A stretch of DNA of 64,000 nt from JAEUOS01 sp965279115 (lineage in GTDB: Bacteria > Pseudomonadota > Gammaproteobacteria > Burkholderiales > JAEUOS01). Positions 8,571-17,202 of the stretch are shown piece after piece. Positions within the stretch are counted from its first letter, which is position 1. Every line of letters begins with the position of its first letter. The notes beneath the pieces are model-generated. The model saw only the letters and a program-made list of their open reading frames with translations. It had not been told where the DNA came from and ran no database searches. Location of the stretch: positions 6,758,001-6,822,000 of the forward strand of contig OZ257137.1 in NCBI GenBank assembly GCA_965279115.1, given 5' to 3'. Both the position numbers and the translations under genes were made by a program.

Positions 8571-8783
8571 TGCGATCACGTAGTCAGTCAAAGCGGTGTT
8601 CCGCACGGTGCAGGGTGATGGCCTGAATCCCAGGATGCCGGCAATGTTCAATTGCGACGCGTCAGGGACGCCTTCATACTTTCCCGGAGACCCAAATTGC
8701 GGGGGCACAAACTCTCCAATTAGGCGGTAAGCTTGCCCGAGCCTTGGTAGCAAGGACTAGGGGAGATTCTTCTGTTTCCAGGA
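8571..8783. other. Gap between queD fragment and helicase gene
   Basis: Only a minus-strand open frame of 83 codons (8502-8753), overlapping the queD fragment, is seen, with no recognisable motif. The last bases before 8784 contain GGGGAGA, which may serve as a distant ribosome binding site for the helicase gene. Confidence 0.4.
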
Positions 8784-10793
8784 ATGCTCGTGTCGTTGCC
8801 CCAGCAAAGGGGCGTGGGAAAGCTACAGGCAATCGACGGGGGCAACTGTTTCGTTGCTGTCTTCCGGTCGATCATTCGATCAGAGACCGTACGGATTCCC
8901 GTTGCGGAGGTGAGCCGTGCCTACTTGAGCCCTCAGACCCGTGTTTATGTTCGCGATGAAGAGCGCTTTCGTGTCGGCCGAGTGACCGATTTCCTAATTG
9001 GTGAGAACGGGCTAGTCGACTACGAGGTGAGGTTCCCCAACGGGAAGCGGGCAGACCACAGCGAACTCTCTTTATTCATCCGCCCGTGGAGCGCGCCCGA
9101 TGATCCGGCAGAAGTTCTGGCCAGCGGTGGCGCGGAGAGCCAGTTTCTCCACGATCGCCGACAGGCGGCCGTACTGCCGCTCGTGAACCTTCGCGCCGCT
9201 GCTCAAGGAATGACGTCGCTCATCTCTGCAGGCATCGAACTGGCCGCCCACCAGGTGGCTGCAGTCCGTCGTGTTCTCACCGATCCAGTACAGCGCTACC
9301 TCTTGGCAGACGAAGTCGGCCTTGGGAAGACCATCGAGGCCGGCCTGATCGTTCGACAGCACCTGATCGACAACCCTGAGACAAGCGTGACTGTGGCGGT
9401 GCCGGCTCACTTGTGCCCGCAATGGCGCCATGAGTTGTCGACTAAGCTTCGACTGGATCAGTTCGGCAACACGGTTGAAGTTATCGCCCACGCCGACCTA
9501 GATCGCGTTCGGCGCGCACCCGACATCCTCGTTGTTGATGAGGCGCATCATCTTGTGGGAATCGAGGTAGGCGACCTAGCGCCAGCTGCTGCGAGACTCC
9601 GCGTCCTTGCCAACGAAGCGCCTGTCCTGCTTCTGCTCTCCGCGACGCCCGCACTCGGCGACGAGGCGCGGTTTCTAGCGTTGTTGAACTTGCTTGACGC
9701 CACCTCTCATCCGCTCGACGACGTTGAAGGTTTCCGGCGCAAGCTTGAGGGGCGGCGAGAGATTGGGCGCTTGCTGCTCGGTCTGGATCCTGAGGCGCCG
9801 AGACTCGTACTCCGGCAGCGCAGCGCCGAGATGGAGCGGCTGTTTCCGCACGACTCGACGATCAGAGAACTCGCTCCCAAACTCGTCGCGGCAACCCGGG
9901 AAGCGCCTGCCACCGTGCCTGAACTTTGCGCTGCGCTCAAGAGCCACATCGCTGACAGCTATCGGATCCACCAACGTTTGATCCGATCGCGTCGTGCAGA
10001 CGTGGAGGGTTGGGCGTTTACTCCTCGCGGAAGTTGGGACAACGCAGAACCCACCTTCGCCCACGTTCGAATCGAAGCTGATGAAAGCGCCTGGGTCGCG
10101 CCTTTGCTTCCGGTGTTGGAGGAGTGGCGCTTCGCCGCCGTTGAAGCCGCCGCTGGCGATGAGCAAGAACTCAACCAGACAGCGCGTCGATACGCTGAAT
10201 TGCTGAACGCAACAGCTCAAGGCCGCAAAGCACTCACTGTTTGGATCGTGGGTGATGCTTCGCGACCTGCCTTTGCCGACGAACCATCAATCCTTGCCCG
10301 ACTTGCGCTACTTACCGCGGAAGGCGGCACGGACAACGACTACGCCACGGCGTGCGAGAGCACTCGGCGTCTGATTCGCAGTCTTCGCGCCGATGGCAGG
10401 TCCCCCAAGATCGTGGCCTTCTCATCCTCCACGGCTGGCGCAAGCGCGTTTCACGCAGCTCTACTGGATACGTTGGGGGATTGCGAGGTTCTTCTTCTGA
10501 CCGGTACCAACGAGATCTTTGCTAAAGCACAACTCCGGTTGCTTGAGTTGACAGAGGAAAGCATTGGGCGCGTGAGACCGCAGGGGGATCGACTGGCGTT
10601 CGTGCGCACATACGACCAAGCGATTGCCGCTAAGCACCACCTTCACCTTAAGTACCCCGCCCAGTTGCTTGTAGCGGCGATCGGAGCCGGGCTTTTGGGT
10701 ATTGAACCAGACGCTGCGGCCGAGTCGGCGATGAGAGGCAGGTTGCTCGGCAATGCGCTTTCCGAGCATCGGATGCCCAACGCGCTTGAGTGA
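8784..10793 (+). CDS. dpdE: DpdE-like SNF2-family helicase, C-terminal motor lobe missing
   Basis: A 669-residue protein. The N-terminus (residues 1-100, with VGKLQAIDGGN and SPQTRVYVRDE) resembles DpdE, the SNF2-like protein of the 7-deazapurine DNA-modification systems. The first RecA-like lobe is intact: motif I DEVGLGKT (176-183), motif II DEAHH (252-256), motif III SATP (286-289). The second lobe starts normally (KIVAFSSS near 542, LLLTG near 571) but after about residue 577 the expected motifs V and VI do not appear. The last 90 residues are unrelated and unrecognised, which suggests an internal deletion fused in frame to another gene's tail. Activity as an ATP-driven motor is therefore doubtful. 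DpdE rather than another SNF2 family is a judgement from the N-terminus and the neighbouring queD fragment. Confidence 0.6.
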   Translation: MLVSLPQQRGVGKLQAIDGGNCFVAVFRSIIRSETVRIPVAEVSRAYLSPQTRVYVRDEERFRVGRVTDFLIGENGLVDYEVRFPNGKRADHSELSLFIRPWSAPDDPAEVLASGGAESQFLHDRRQAAVLPLVNLRAAAQGMTSLISAGIELAAHQVAAVRRVLTDPVQRYLLADEVGLGKTIEAGLIVRQHLIDNPETSVTVAVPAHLCPQWRHELSTKLRLDQFGNTVEVIAHADLDRVRRAPDILVVDEAHHLVGIEVGDLAPAAARLRVLANEAPVLLLLSATPALGDEARFLALLNLLDATSHPLDDVEGFRRKLEGRREIGRLLLGLDPEAPRLVLRQRSAEMERLFPHDSTIRELAPKLVAATREAPATVPELCAALKSHIADSYRIHQRLIRSRRADVEGWAFTPRGSWDNAEPTFAHVRIEADESAWVAPLLPVLEEWRFAAVEAAAGDEQELNQTARRYAELLNATAQGRKALTVWIVGDASRPAFADEPSILARLALLTAEGGTDNDYATACESTRRLIRSLRADGRSPKIVAFSSSTAGASAFHAALLDTLGDCEVLLLTGTNEIFAKAQLRLLELTEESIGRVRPQGDRLAFVRTYDQAIAAKHHLHLKYPAQLLVAAIGAGLLGIEPDAAAESAMRGRLLGNALSEHRMPNALE

Positions 10794-10926
10794 TGATCTG
10801 ACGCGCGATGCGCGGATACAGCAGGCCCCAGTCAGCTTGAGTGCGGAGGTGACCACGCGTACAGGCGGCAGTGCAGCCCGTAGTCTTCTCGCTGTGTAGT
10901 GCGTGCGAGTGGAGCAGCGTAGCTCC

Positions 10927-12378
10927 CTACAAGTTCATGCCTTCTGTCTCGTGCACAGCCTCGTCCATCTTCGCCTTGCCCCGCGCGATCACATCCCTCG
11001 CGGTTTCGCTACGCATCCAGCACCCAAGCATGTCCGCCCATACTTGCATGAGAACCCGCCTCGGCCCGGCCAGGCGAGCATGGTTATAGGCGGCGGCGAC
11101 TTGGTCCTTCTTCTGGTGGGCCAGACAGGCTTCGATCAAGGCCTCCGGAAAGAGGGCATCGTTGAGACGTGACGAGAACGTTCGGCGCAGGTCGTGTACG
11201 GAGACCGGGAGAAACGACTCCTGCTCTGGTGGGCGTTCCTCGTTGATCCTGTCCACCGCTGCGGCGATCGTCCTGTTCAGCGTGGCCTGGCTGATCGGCT
11301 CGGCGGAGTCATACCGACTGGGGTGGACGAAGCTGCTCGACGGGAAGCAGGTTCGAAGCGTCGTCAGGATGTCTAGGGCTTGGTCGGCCAAGTACACCGT
11401 GTGCGGTTTGCCCGCCTTCATCCGCTCGGCAGGAATCAGCCATTGCGCCCGTTCCCAGTCCACTTCCGTCCAGGTGGCCCCAATGAACTCGCCTTTGCGA
11501 ACACCCGTCAAAAGCATGAATCGGACCGCCAGCCGCAGCGTTGGCGCGGTGCCAGTCTTTTCCAACCCGTCGAGCAACGCCTTGATCTCACGGGGGTTCA
11601 GATTGCGCTCGCGCGGGACAAACGTCGCATAAGCCTTCCTTGCCAGTGCTTCGGCCGGGTTGGCAACGTCCAGCCCCTTGCCAACGGCGAACCGATAGAC
11701 CTGCAAGACCAGTTCCCGCGCATGCACGGCCGGACCGGGGCCGCGTTCCGTCTTGACACGGTCGAGCAACTCGCCCAGCGCGACCGGCTTGATTTCATCG
11801 AGGTTCAGCTTCCCGAACGGGCCAGCCAGGATTCGGTTGTAAATCGAGCGCCGCAATGCCAGCGTGCTGTCGGCCAGTCGCTCGGCACCACTCTTGGCGT
11901 CGGACTTGAACTCGAAGTAGCGCGTCGCCCAACGTCCGAAGCTCATGGCGTCGGCGACTTCGCTGCGCTGCTCAACCTTGGCTCGGGCCGGCGAGCGCCC
12001 GGAACTGACATCGACACGCGCCCGAGCCAGCAGCAGACGCGCCTCCTCGAGCGTCACATCCATGCCGTAGGCCAAGTGAGAGCGTTGGGCATGACGCGCA
12101 ACTGGCTCGTGGCGCCCGATGGTCAGCGTCTCGCGGCGGCCGCTCAGCCGGTAGTCGTAGCGGAACGACCTACTGCCGCTGGGCGACACCACGACGTAAA
12201 GGCCATTGCCGCCATCGCTGACCTTGTACGCCCGCTCGCCGGGCGGCAGCTCACGCAGCTTGGCCTCCGTCAATCCGTGACGCGTCTTCGCGCCGGCCAG
12301 CCCAGCGCGAGCCCGATCTACCAAGGTGTCCATGAGATCTCCGATCCGTCCGTTGTCGCAGGACCGGGATACCGTCAT
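10927..12378 (-). CDS. int: P4-type tyrosine recombinase (genomic-island integrase)
   Basis: A 483-residue site-specific integrase. The N-terminal DUF4102-type arm-binding domain (LRELPPGERAYKVSDGG, residues 41-57) is followed by a SAM-like core-binding domain and the catalytic domain with Arg294 (LTGVRKGE), His395 and Arg398 (HDLRR), His421 (CLAHQ) and Tyr431 (AAAYNHAR), so it appears intact. A start at Met16 is also possible. Its start lies 181 bases from the guaA stop, and guaA 3' ends are known integration sites for such elements. It converges with the helicase gene. Confidence 0.9.
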   Translation of the reverse strand: MTVSRSCDNGRIGDLMDTLVDRARAGLAGAKTRHGLTEAKLRELPPGERAYKVSDGGNGLYVVVSPSGSRSFRYDYRLSGRRETLTIGRHEPVARHAQRSHLAYGMDVTLEEARLLLARARVDVSSGRSPARAKVEQRSEVADAMSFGRWATRYFEFKSDAKSGAERLADSTLALRRSIYNRILAGPFGKLNLDEIKPVALGELLDRVKTERGPGPAVHARELVLQVYRFAVGKGLDVANPAEALARKAYATFVPRERNLNPREIKALLDGLEKTGTAPTLRLAVRFMLLTGVRKGEFIGATWTEVDWERAQWLIPAERMKAGKPHTVYLADQALDILTTLRTCFPSSSFVHPSRYDSAEPISQATLNRTIAAAVDRINEERPPEQESFLPVSVHDLRRTFSSRLNDALFPEALIEACLAHQKKDQVAAAYNHARLAGPRRVLMQVWADMLGCWMRSETARDVIARGKAKMDEAVHETEGMNL

Positions 12379-12394
12379 GGGGTCTGACGGTATC
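12368..12394. repeat. Inverted pair of integrase-site-like 10-mers
   Basis: GATACCGTCA at 12368-12377 and its exact reverse complement TGACGGTATC at 12385-12394, separated by seven bases and overlapping the integrase start codon. The site could bind integrase or an excisionase and so repress the gene. A third copy is at 12423-12432. Confidence 0.5.
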
Positions 12395-12422
12395 GCCGCA
12401 GGCCTGCCAGCCTAGGCGTCCG

Positions 12423-12436
12423 GATACCGTCAGGTC
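12423..12436 (+). repeat. Third integrase-site-like word, extended
   Basis: GATACCGTCAGGTC; bases 12424-12436 are identical to 7975-7987 (ATACCGTCAGGTC, 13 bases) beyond the other end of the element. It is either an arm-type site or an alternative boundary repeat. Confidence 0.45.
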
Positions 12437-12559
12437 AACCGTCAGGACGCCTGGGGCGTCTCTGGACTCGATGGGATCTCGTGGGACGCTAAGTCCTTGT
12501 CCCTACAGCGGAATCGGGTTGTCTTGGGATGCTCGGAAACACCGTGGGACGATCTTGAC

Positions 12560-12577
12560 TCATTCCCACTCAATCGT
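12560..12577 (-). repeat. attL-like guaA 3' end beside the integrase
   Basis: The last five codons and stop of the intact guaA. This is the partner of the divergent copy at 8118-8135 and the expected recombination core of a guaA-specific integrase. Confidence 0.6.
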
Positions 12578-14140
12578 CGCCGGCGGTTTCCCCGAAATGT
12601 CGTACACGACCCGATTGATGCCCCGCACTTCGTTGATGATCCGGTTCGACACCTTGCCCAGCAGTTCGTGCGGCAGGTGCGCCCAGTGCGCCGTCATGAA
12701 GTCCTGCGTCTGCACCGCTCGCAGCGCCACGACATATTCGTAAGTGCGGCCATCACCCATCACGCCCACCGACTTCACCGGCAGAAACACGGCGAACGCC
12801 TGCGAGGTCAGGTCGTACCAGCTCTTGCCTTCCGCGTCTTTCGTGTTGCGCAGTTCTTCGATGAAGATCGCGTCCGCGCGGCGCAGCAGGTCGGCGTATT
12901 CGCGCTTGACCTCGCCCAGGATGCGCACGCCCAGCCCTGGCCCGGGGAAAGGGTGGCGATACACCATCTCGGGCGGCAGGCCGAGCGCGATGCCGAGCTT
13001 CCTGACTTCGTCCTTGAACAGCTCGCGCAGCGGCTCCAGCAGTTTGAGGTGCAGGGTATCCGGCAGGCCGCCCACGTTGTGGTGGCTCTTGATGGTGGTG
13101 GCCTTCTTGGTCTTGGCGCCGGCGGACTCGATCACGTCCGGGTAGATGGTGCCCTGCGCCAGCCACTTTGCATTGGCGATCTTCGCGGATTCGCGCTGGA
13201 ACACCTCGACGAACTCCTTGCCGATGATCTTCCGCTTCGCTTCCGGGTCGGTGACACCGGCAAGCTTGCCCATGAACTCGCCGCTGGCATCGACTTGGAT
13301 CACCTTCACGCCAAGGTTGCGCGCAAACATGTCCATCACCATCTTGCCTTCGTCAAGACGCAGCAGGCCATGGTCGACGAACACGCAGGTGAGCTTGTCG
13401 CCGATGGCCTTGTGGATCAGGGCTGCCGCAACGCTTGAATCCACGCCGCCCGACAAGCCCAGGATCACCTCTTCATCACCCACCTGGGCGCGAATCTTCT
13501 CGACCGCCTCGCCCACGTAATCGGGCATGTTCCAGTCGGCCGTGGCGCCGCAGATGTCGATGACAAAGCGCGTCAATATGTCGGCGCCGCGCGGCGTGTG
13601 CGTCACCTCGGGGTGGAACTGCACGCCGTAGAAACGCCGCTCTTCGTCAGCCATGCCGGCAACCGGGCACGATTCGGTCGAAGCCATCAGCTTGAAGCCG
13701 GCCGGCATCTCGGTGACCTTGTCGCCGTGGCTCATCCACACGCGCAGCATGCCGTGGTCTTCCGGCGTGGTGAAGTCGGCGATGTCCTTGAGCAGCTTCG
13801 TGTGGCCGCGGGCGCGCACTTCCGCGTAGCCGAACTCACGCTTGGCTCCCGGCTCGACCTTGCCGCCCAGTTGCTGCGCCATGGTCTGCATGCCGTAGCA
13901 GATGCCCAGTACCGGAACCCCTGCCTCGAATACCGCCGCCGGCGCGCGGTCGGTGGTTTCCTCATAGGCCGACATGTGGCTACCGCCCAGGATGATGCCC
14001 TTGGCGCCGAAGTTGCGGATGAACTCGTCGGACACGTCGCAAGGATGCACTTCCGAGTACACGCCGGCGTCGCGCACGCGGCGGGCGATGAGTTGCGTGA
14101 CCTGCGAGCCGAAGTCGAGGATGAGGATCTTGTTGTGCAT
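12560..14140 (-). CDS. guaA: GMP synthase (glutamine-hydrolysing)
   Basis: A 526-residue enzyme that converts XMP to GMP with ATP and glutamine. The class I glutamine amidotransferase domain has the nucleophile in GICYGMQ, the ATP pyrophosphatase domain has the P-loop LGLSGGVDSS, and the C-terminal dimerisation domain ends in PPATIEWE. It lies downstream of guaB with a 67-base gap that contains a terminator-like hairpin. Its last codons serve as the probable attachment site of the adjacent island and the coding sequence remains intact. Confidence 0.97.
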   Translation of the reverse strand: MHNKILILDFGSQVTQLIARRVRDAGVYSEVHPCDVSDEFIRNFGAKGIILGGSHMSAYEETTDRAPAAVFEAGVPVLGICYGMQTMAQQLGGKVEPGAKREFGYAEVRARGHTKLLKDIADFTTPEDHGMLRVWMSHGDKVTEMPAGFKLMASTESCPVAGMADEERRFYGVQFHPEVTHTPRGADILTRFVIDICGATADWNMPDYVGEAVEKIRAQVGDEEVILGLSGGVDSSVAAALIHKAIGDKLTCVFVDHGLLRLDEGKMVMDMFARNLGVKVIQVDASGEFMGKLAGVTDPEAKRKIIGKEFVEVFQRESAKIANAKWLAQGTIYPDVIESAGAKTKKATTIKSHHNVGGLPDTLHLKLLEPLRELFKDEVRKLGIALGLPPEMVYRHPFPGPGLGVRILGEVKREYADLLRRADAIFIEELRNTKDAEGKSWYDLTSQAFAVFLPVKSVGVMGDGRTYEYVVALRAVQTQDFMTAHWAHLPHELLGKVSNRIINEVRGINRVVYDISGKPPATIEWE

Positions 14141-14170
14141 GAAGGGCTGCGGACGGAAAGATTGAAAGGC

Positions 14171-14200
14171 GAAAAGAAAAAGCGCGGCCGTGGCCGCGCT
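14171..14200 (-). terminator. Rho-independent terminator-like hairpin between guaB and guaA
   Basis: Arms AGCGCGGCC (14181-14189) and GGCCGCGCT (14192-14200), perfectly complementary, are followed on the minus strand by TTTTTCTTTT. It lies after the guaB stop and before the guaA start, so it should reduce guaA expression from the guaB promoter. Confidence 0.75.
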
Positions 14201-14207
14201 CGGGACA

Positions 14208-15668
14208 TCAGTCGATGCGGTAGTTGGGCGGTTCCTTGACGATGGTCACGTCGTGCACATGCGACTCGCGCATGCCGGCCGAGGTGATCTCGACGAACTG
14301 TGTTTTGGTGCGCATGGTGTCGATGTCCACACAGCCGCAATAGCCCATCGAGGAGCGCAGCCCGCCCACCATCTGGTAAATGATGGAAAGCACGCTGCCC
14401 TTGTAGGGCACGCGGCCTTCGATGCCTTCCGGCACCAGCTTGTCGGCGTTGTTTTCCGCATCCTGGAAATATCGATCGGCGGCCCCGTCCTTCATGGCGC
14501 CCACCGATCCCATGCCGCGATACAGCTTGTAGGAACGCCCCTGGTACAGGATGGTCTCGCCCGGCGCCTCTTCGGTGCCGGCGAACATCGAGCCCATCAT
14601 CACGCTGTGCGCGCCGGCGGCGATGGCCTTGGAGATGTCGCCCGAAAAGCGGATCCCACCGTCGGCGATCAGCGGCACGTCGGTGTCCTTGAGCGCCTCG
14701 TACACGTTGGAGATGGCCGTGATCTGCGGCACGCCCACACCGGCGACGATGCGCGTGGTGCAGATCGAGCCCGGGCCGATGCCCACCTTCACGCCGTCGG
14801 CACCGTGGTCCACCAGCGCCCGTGCGGCTTCGGCCGTGGCGATATTGCCGCCGATCACCTCGACTTGCGGAAAACTGCGCTTGACCCACTGCACCCGGTC
14901 AAGCACGCCCTGGGCATGGCCGTGGGCGGTATCGACGATGATCACGTCCACGCCGGCCGCCACCAGCAGCTCCACCCGTTCTTCCGTGCCTTCGCCCACA
15001 CCGACAGCGGCGCCGACGCGCAACTTGCCCTGCTCGTCCTTCGAGGCGTTCGGGTGCTCGGTGGATTTGAGGATGTCTTTCACCGTGATGAGGCCGCGCA
15101 GCTGGAACAGGTCGTTCACCAGCAGGATGCGCTCCAGGCGGTGCTTGTGTAAAAGCGCCTTGGCTTCCTCCGGCGACGCGCCCTCCTTCAGGTAGATCAG
15201 GCGCTCGCGCGGCGTCATGATCGCCGCCACCGGCGCTTCAAGATTGGTCTCGAAGCGATAGTCGCGGTTGGTGACCATGCCGACCACCACGCCCTTTTCC
15301 ACCACCGGAAATCCGGAAACTTTGTGCTGGTGTGTCAGCGCAAGCAGTTCCCTGACCGTTATGGAAGGAGTCACCGTCATCGGATCGCGCAAAATGCCGG
15401 ACTCGAAGCGCTTCACCTTGGAAACTTCCGCCGCCTGCATCCTGGGCGTGAGGTTCTTGTGAACAATGCCGATGCCGCCTTCCTGGGCGATGGCAATGGC
15501 CAGCCGCGCTTCGGTCACCGTATCCATGGCGGCCGAAATCAGGGGGATGTTGAGGCTGATCTTGCGGCTCAGGCGCGTCGCCAGATTGGTATCGCGCGGG
15601 AGGATGGCCGAATGGGCCGGAACAAGCAGGACGTCGTCAAACGTGAGGGCTTTGCCGATGAGACGCAT
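14208..15668 (-). CDS. guaB: IMP dehydrogenase
   Basis: A 486-residue enzyme oxidising IMP to XMP with NAD+, the step before guaA. The TIM barrel is interrupted at about residues 95-205 by two CBS domains (MTVTPSITVRELL, MTPRERLIYLKEG). The catalytic loop GSICTTR carries the nucleophilic cysteine, and GGIRFSGD and GMGSVGAM complete the active site. Full length for the family. Confidence 0.97.
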   Translation of the reverse strand: MRLIGKALTFDDVLLVPAHSAILPRDTNLATRLSRKISLNIPLISAAMDTVTEARLAIAIAQEGGIGIVHKNLTPRMQAAEVSKVKRFESGILRDPMTVTPSITVRELLALTHQHKVSGFPVVEKGVVVGMVTNRDYRFETNLEAPVAAIMTPRERLIYLKEGASPEEAKALLHKHRLERILLVNDLFQLRGLITVKDILKSTEHPNASKDEQGKLRVGAAVGVGEGTEERVELLVAAGVDVIIVDTAHGHAQGVLDRVQWVKRSFPQVEVIGGNIATAEAARALVDHGADGVKVGIGPGSICTTRIVAGVGVPQITAISNVYEALKDTDVPLIADGGIRFSGDISKAIAAGAHSVMMGSMFAGTEEAPGETILYQGRSYKLYRGMGSVGAMKDGAADRYFQDAENNADKLVPEGIEGRVPYKGSVLSIIYQMVGGLRSSMGYCGCVDIDTMRTKTQFVEITSAGMRESHVHDVTIVKEPPNYRID

Positions 15669-15698
15669 CGGGTGATTCCTTGGGAGTCACAAAGCGCG

Positions 15699-15704
15699 AT
15701 TGTA
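15699..15704 (-). promoter_or_regulatory. Possible guaB promoter -10 box
   Basis: TACAAT on the minus strand, about 30 bases upstream of the guaB start. No strong -35 hexamer is evident at the usual spacing. Confidence 0.35.
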
Positions 15705-15759
15705 CGGGAGGATGCGCGGATGCGCCATCATGCCGTTGGCGTACACTTCGACTGACGGC

Positions 15760-15788
15760 TTGAAGAAACCGCACCAAGTTCTTGTAAT
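15760..15788 (+). promoter_or_regulatory. Possible promoter of the DUF4124 gene
   Basis: TTGAAG (15760-15765) and TGTAAT (15783-15788), 17 bases apart, 26 bases before the start codon at 15815. Confidence 0.4.
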
Positions 15789-15814
15789 AAAATACATTTT
15801 TCTGGAGAAACCAC

Positions 15815-16354
15815 ATGCAACGCGGATCATGGCTGTTTTTCGGGCTGCTCCTGGGGTGCCTGACGCACGCTGACTTCGCCTCTGCACAGCTGTACCAGTG
15901 GCGCGATACCAATGGTCGGGTGGTCTTTTCCGATACCCCGCCGCCGCCCGGCACGCCGCCCGGCAACATCATCAAGTCGCCCAAGGGGCGCACGGCACCA
16001 CCGCCGGCACCCGCTGCGGCAAGCTCCGGCGATGGGCCAGCCAAAGACGCCGCGCCGGGCGCTGCGGCGAGCACCGCATCCGGCCCCAAATCGGTGGCCG
16101 ACCGCGAGGCGGAATACAAGAAGCGTCAGGCCGACGCCGCCGAAAAGGCCAAGAAAGACCAGGACGCTGCGGCCGAAACACAGCGCCGCGAAGGCATTTG
16201 CCGCGGGCTGCGCAACAACCTCGCCTCGCTGGAAGGCGGCCAGCGCGTGCGCAAGGTGGACGACAAGGGCGAGCCGTATTTCGTGGACGATGCCGAGCGC
16301 GCCAAGGAAATCTCGCGGGTACGCCAGGAAATGACAGCCTCGAAGTGCAGCTAG
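15815..16354 (+). CDS. Periplasmic DUF4124 domain protein
   Basis: A 179-residue exported protein. A signal peptide (about 1-24, ending FASA) precedes the short DUF4124 module (LYQWRDTNGRVVFSDTPPPPG). A proline/alanine-rich linker and a charged, probably helical segment (residues 90-135) follow, and a C-terminal part with two cysteines that could pair. DUF4124 proteins are common in beta- and gammaproteobacteria and have no established function. It is divergent to guaB. Confidence 0.85.
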   Translation: MQRGSWLFFGLLLGCLTHADFASAQLYQWRDTNGRVVFSDTPPPPGTPPGNIIKSPKGRTAPPPAPAAASSGDGPAKDAAPGAAASTASGPKSVADREAEYKKRQADAAEKAKKDQDAAAETQRREGICRGLRNNLASLEGGQRVRKVDDKGEPYFVDDAERAKEISRVRQEMTASKCS

Positions 16355-16380
16355 GCTGAACTTCGATTCACTCTCAGCGG

Positions 16381-16680
16381 CTACCTGCCTGCCGCTGCAC
16401 GCTTCTTGGCGACGCGGTGTTGCCGTGCCGTGTTCGGATCCGCCTTGAGCGGCCGGTAAACCTCCACCCTGTCGCCTGCGCGCAGGAGCGTGGAAACCGG
16501 CTTGAGCTTTCCCCACAATCCGGCCTTGAGCGTGGCCAGGTCGATACCGGGCACCCTCGCAGCCAGGCCGCTGGCGCGAATGGCGTCGGCGATGGTTGAA
16601 CCGGTTTCCAGATTTACCGGCAAGCAGATTTCCAGGCCAGGCGCGGCGTAGACCACCGACACCGGGAGAACATCAGCCAT
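16381..16680 (-). CDS. rnfH: RnfH family ubiquitin-like protein
   Basis: A 99-residue beta-grasp protein, start ATG 16680, the usual family size. The core VSVVYAAPGLEICLPVNL and the C-terminal GDRVEVYRPLKADP are typical. The start overlaps the ratA stop by eight bases. Its molecular role is not established; it is a regular neighbour of ratA and smpB. Confidence 0.9.
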   Translation of the reverse strand: MADVLPVSVVYAAPGLEICLPVNLETGSTIADAIRASGLAARVPGIDLATLKAGLWGKLKPVSTLLRAGDRVEVYRPLKADPNTARQHRVAKKRAAAGR

Positions 16681-17104
16681 ACAGCACCTCGGCGCGCCGG
16701 GCAAAGGCGTCGATGAAGGTCTTGGCGATGTTGTCGAACACCGGCGCCACCAGTTTGCCCAGCATGGTGCTGGCAAACTCGTAGTCGAGGCGGAACTCCA
16801 CCTTGCATGCGCCATCACCCAGCGCGGTGAAGCGCCACTCACCGGTCAGCGAGGCGAAGGGACCGTCGGCAAGCTGCATGGCGATGGATTCGGGGGCGAA
16901 ATTGCGGTTGAGCGTGGTGAAGCTGGAGCGTACGCCGCGATAGTCGATATCCACCATCGCCCGCACGCGGCCATCCGCCTCGACGGACTCGCGGGCACCA
17001 CCGCACCAGGGCATGAACTGCGGATAGTCGGGCACCGCCGCCACGAGATCGAACATCCTGCTGGCGCTGTAGGGTACGAGTACGGATTTATTGATGTGAG
17101 GCAC
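16673..17104 (-). CDS. ratA: RatA-like START/coenzyme Q10-binding-fold protein
   Basis: A 144-residue protein of the START superfamily. I place the start at GTG 17104 because the family begins at PHIxKSVLVPYSA; longer upstream ATG versions would add 22 non-conserved residues. It contains MFDLVAAVPDYPQFMPWCGGA and ends FARRAEVLYG. E. coli RatA is reported to inhibit ribosome subunit joining, while relatives bind ubiquinone, so the function here is uncertain. It is divergent from smpB. Confidence 0.9.
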   Translation of the reverse strand: MPHINKSVLVPYSASRMFDLVAAVPDYPQFMPWCGGARESVEADGRVRAMVDIDYRGVRSSFTTLNRNFAPESIAMQLADGPFASLTGEWRFTALGDGACKVEFRLDYEFASTMLGKLVAPVFDNIAKTFIDAFARRAEVLYG

Positions 17105-17202
17105 GTTGGCGCTGAAGAACGGAAATTCCCGGGAAAAAGTCGCGTTTGACGCGATTGTTACAATCGACATTTTAGCGGACCACTCCGCGCAAAGCGGGCC
17201 AC

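Noticed and set aside
8502..8753. Minus-strand ORF of 83 codons
   Set aside because: It overlaps the queD fragment in antisense, has no recognisable motif and no convincing ribosome binding site.
7975..12436. The 13-base ATACCGTCAGGTC pair as the true attachment core
   Set aside because: It lies outside guaA on both sides and belongs to a word repeated four or five times, so arm-type sites fit better; kept only as an alternative.
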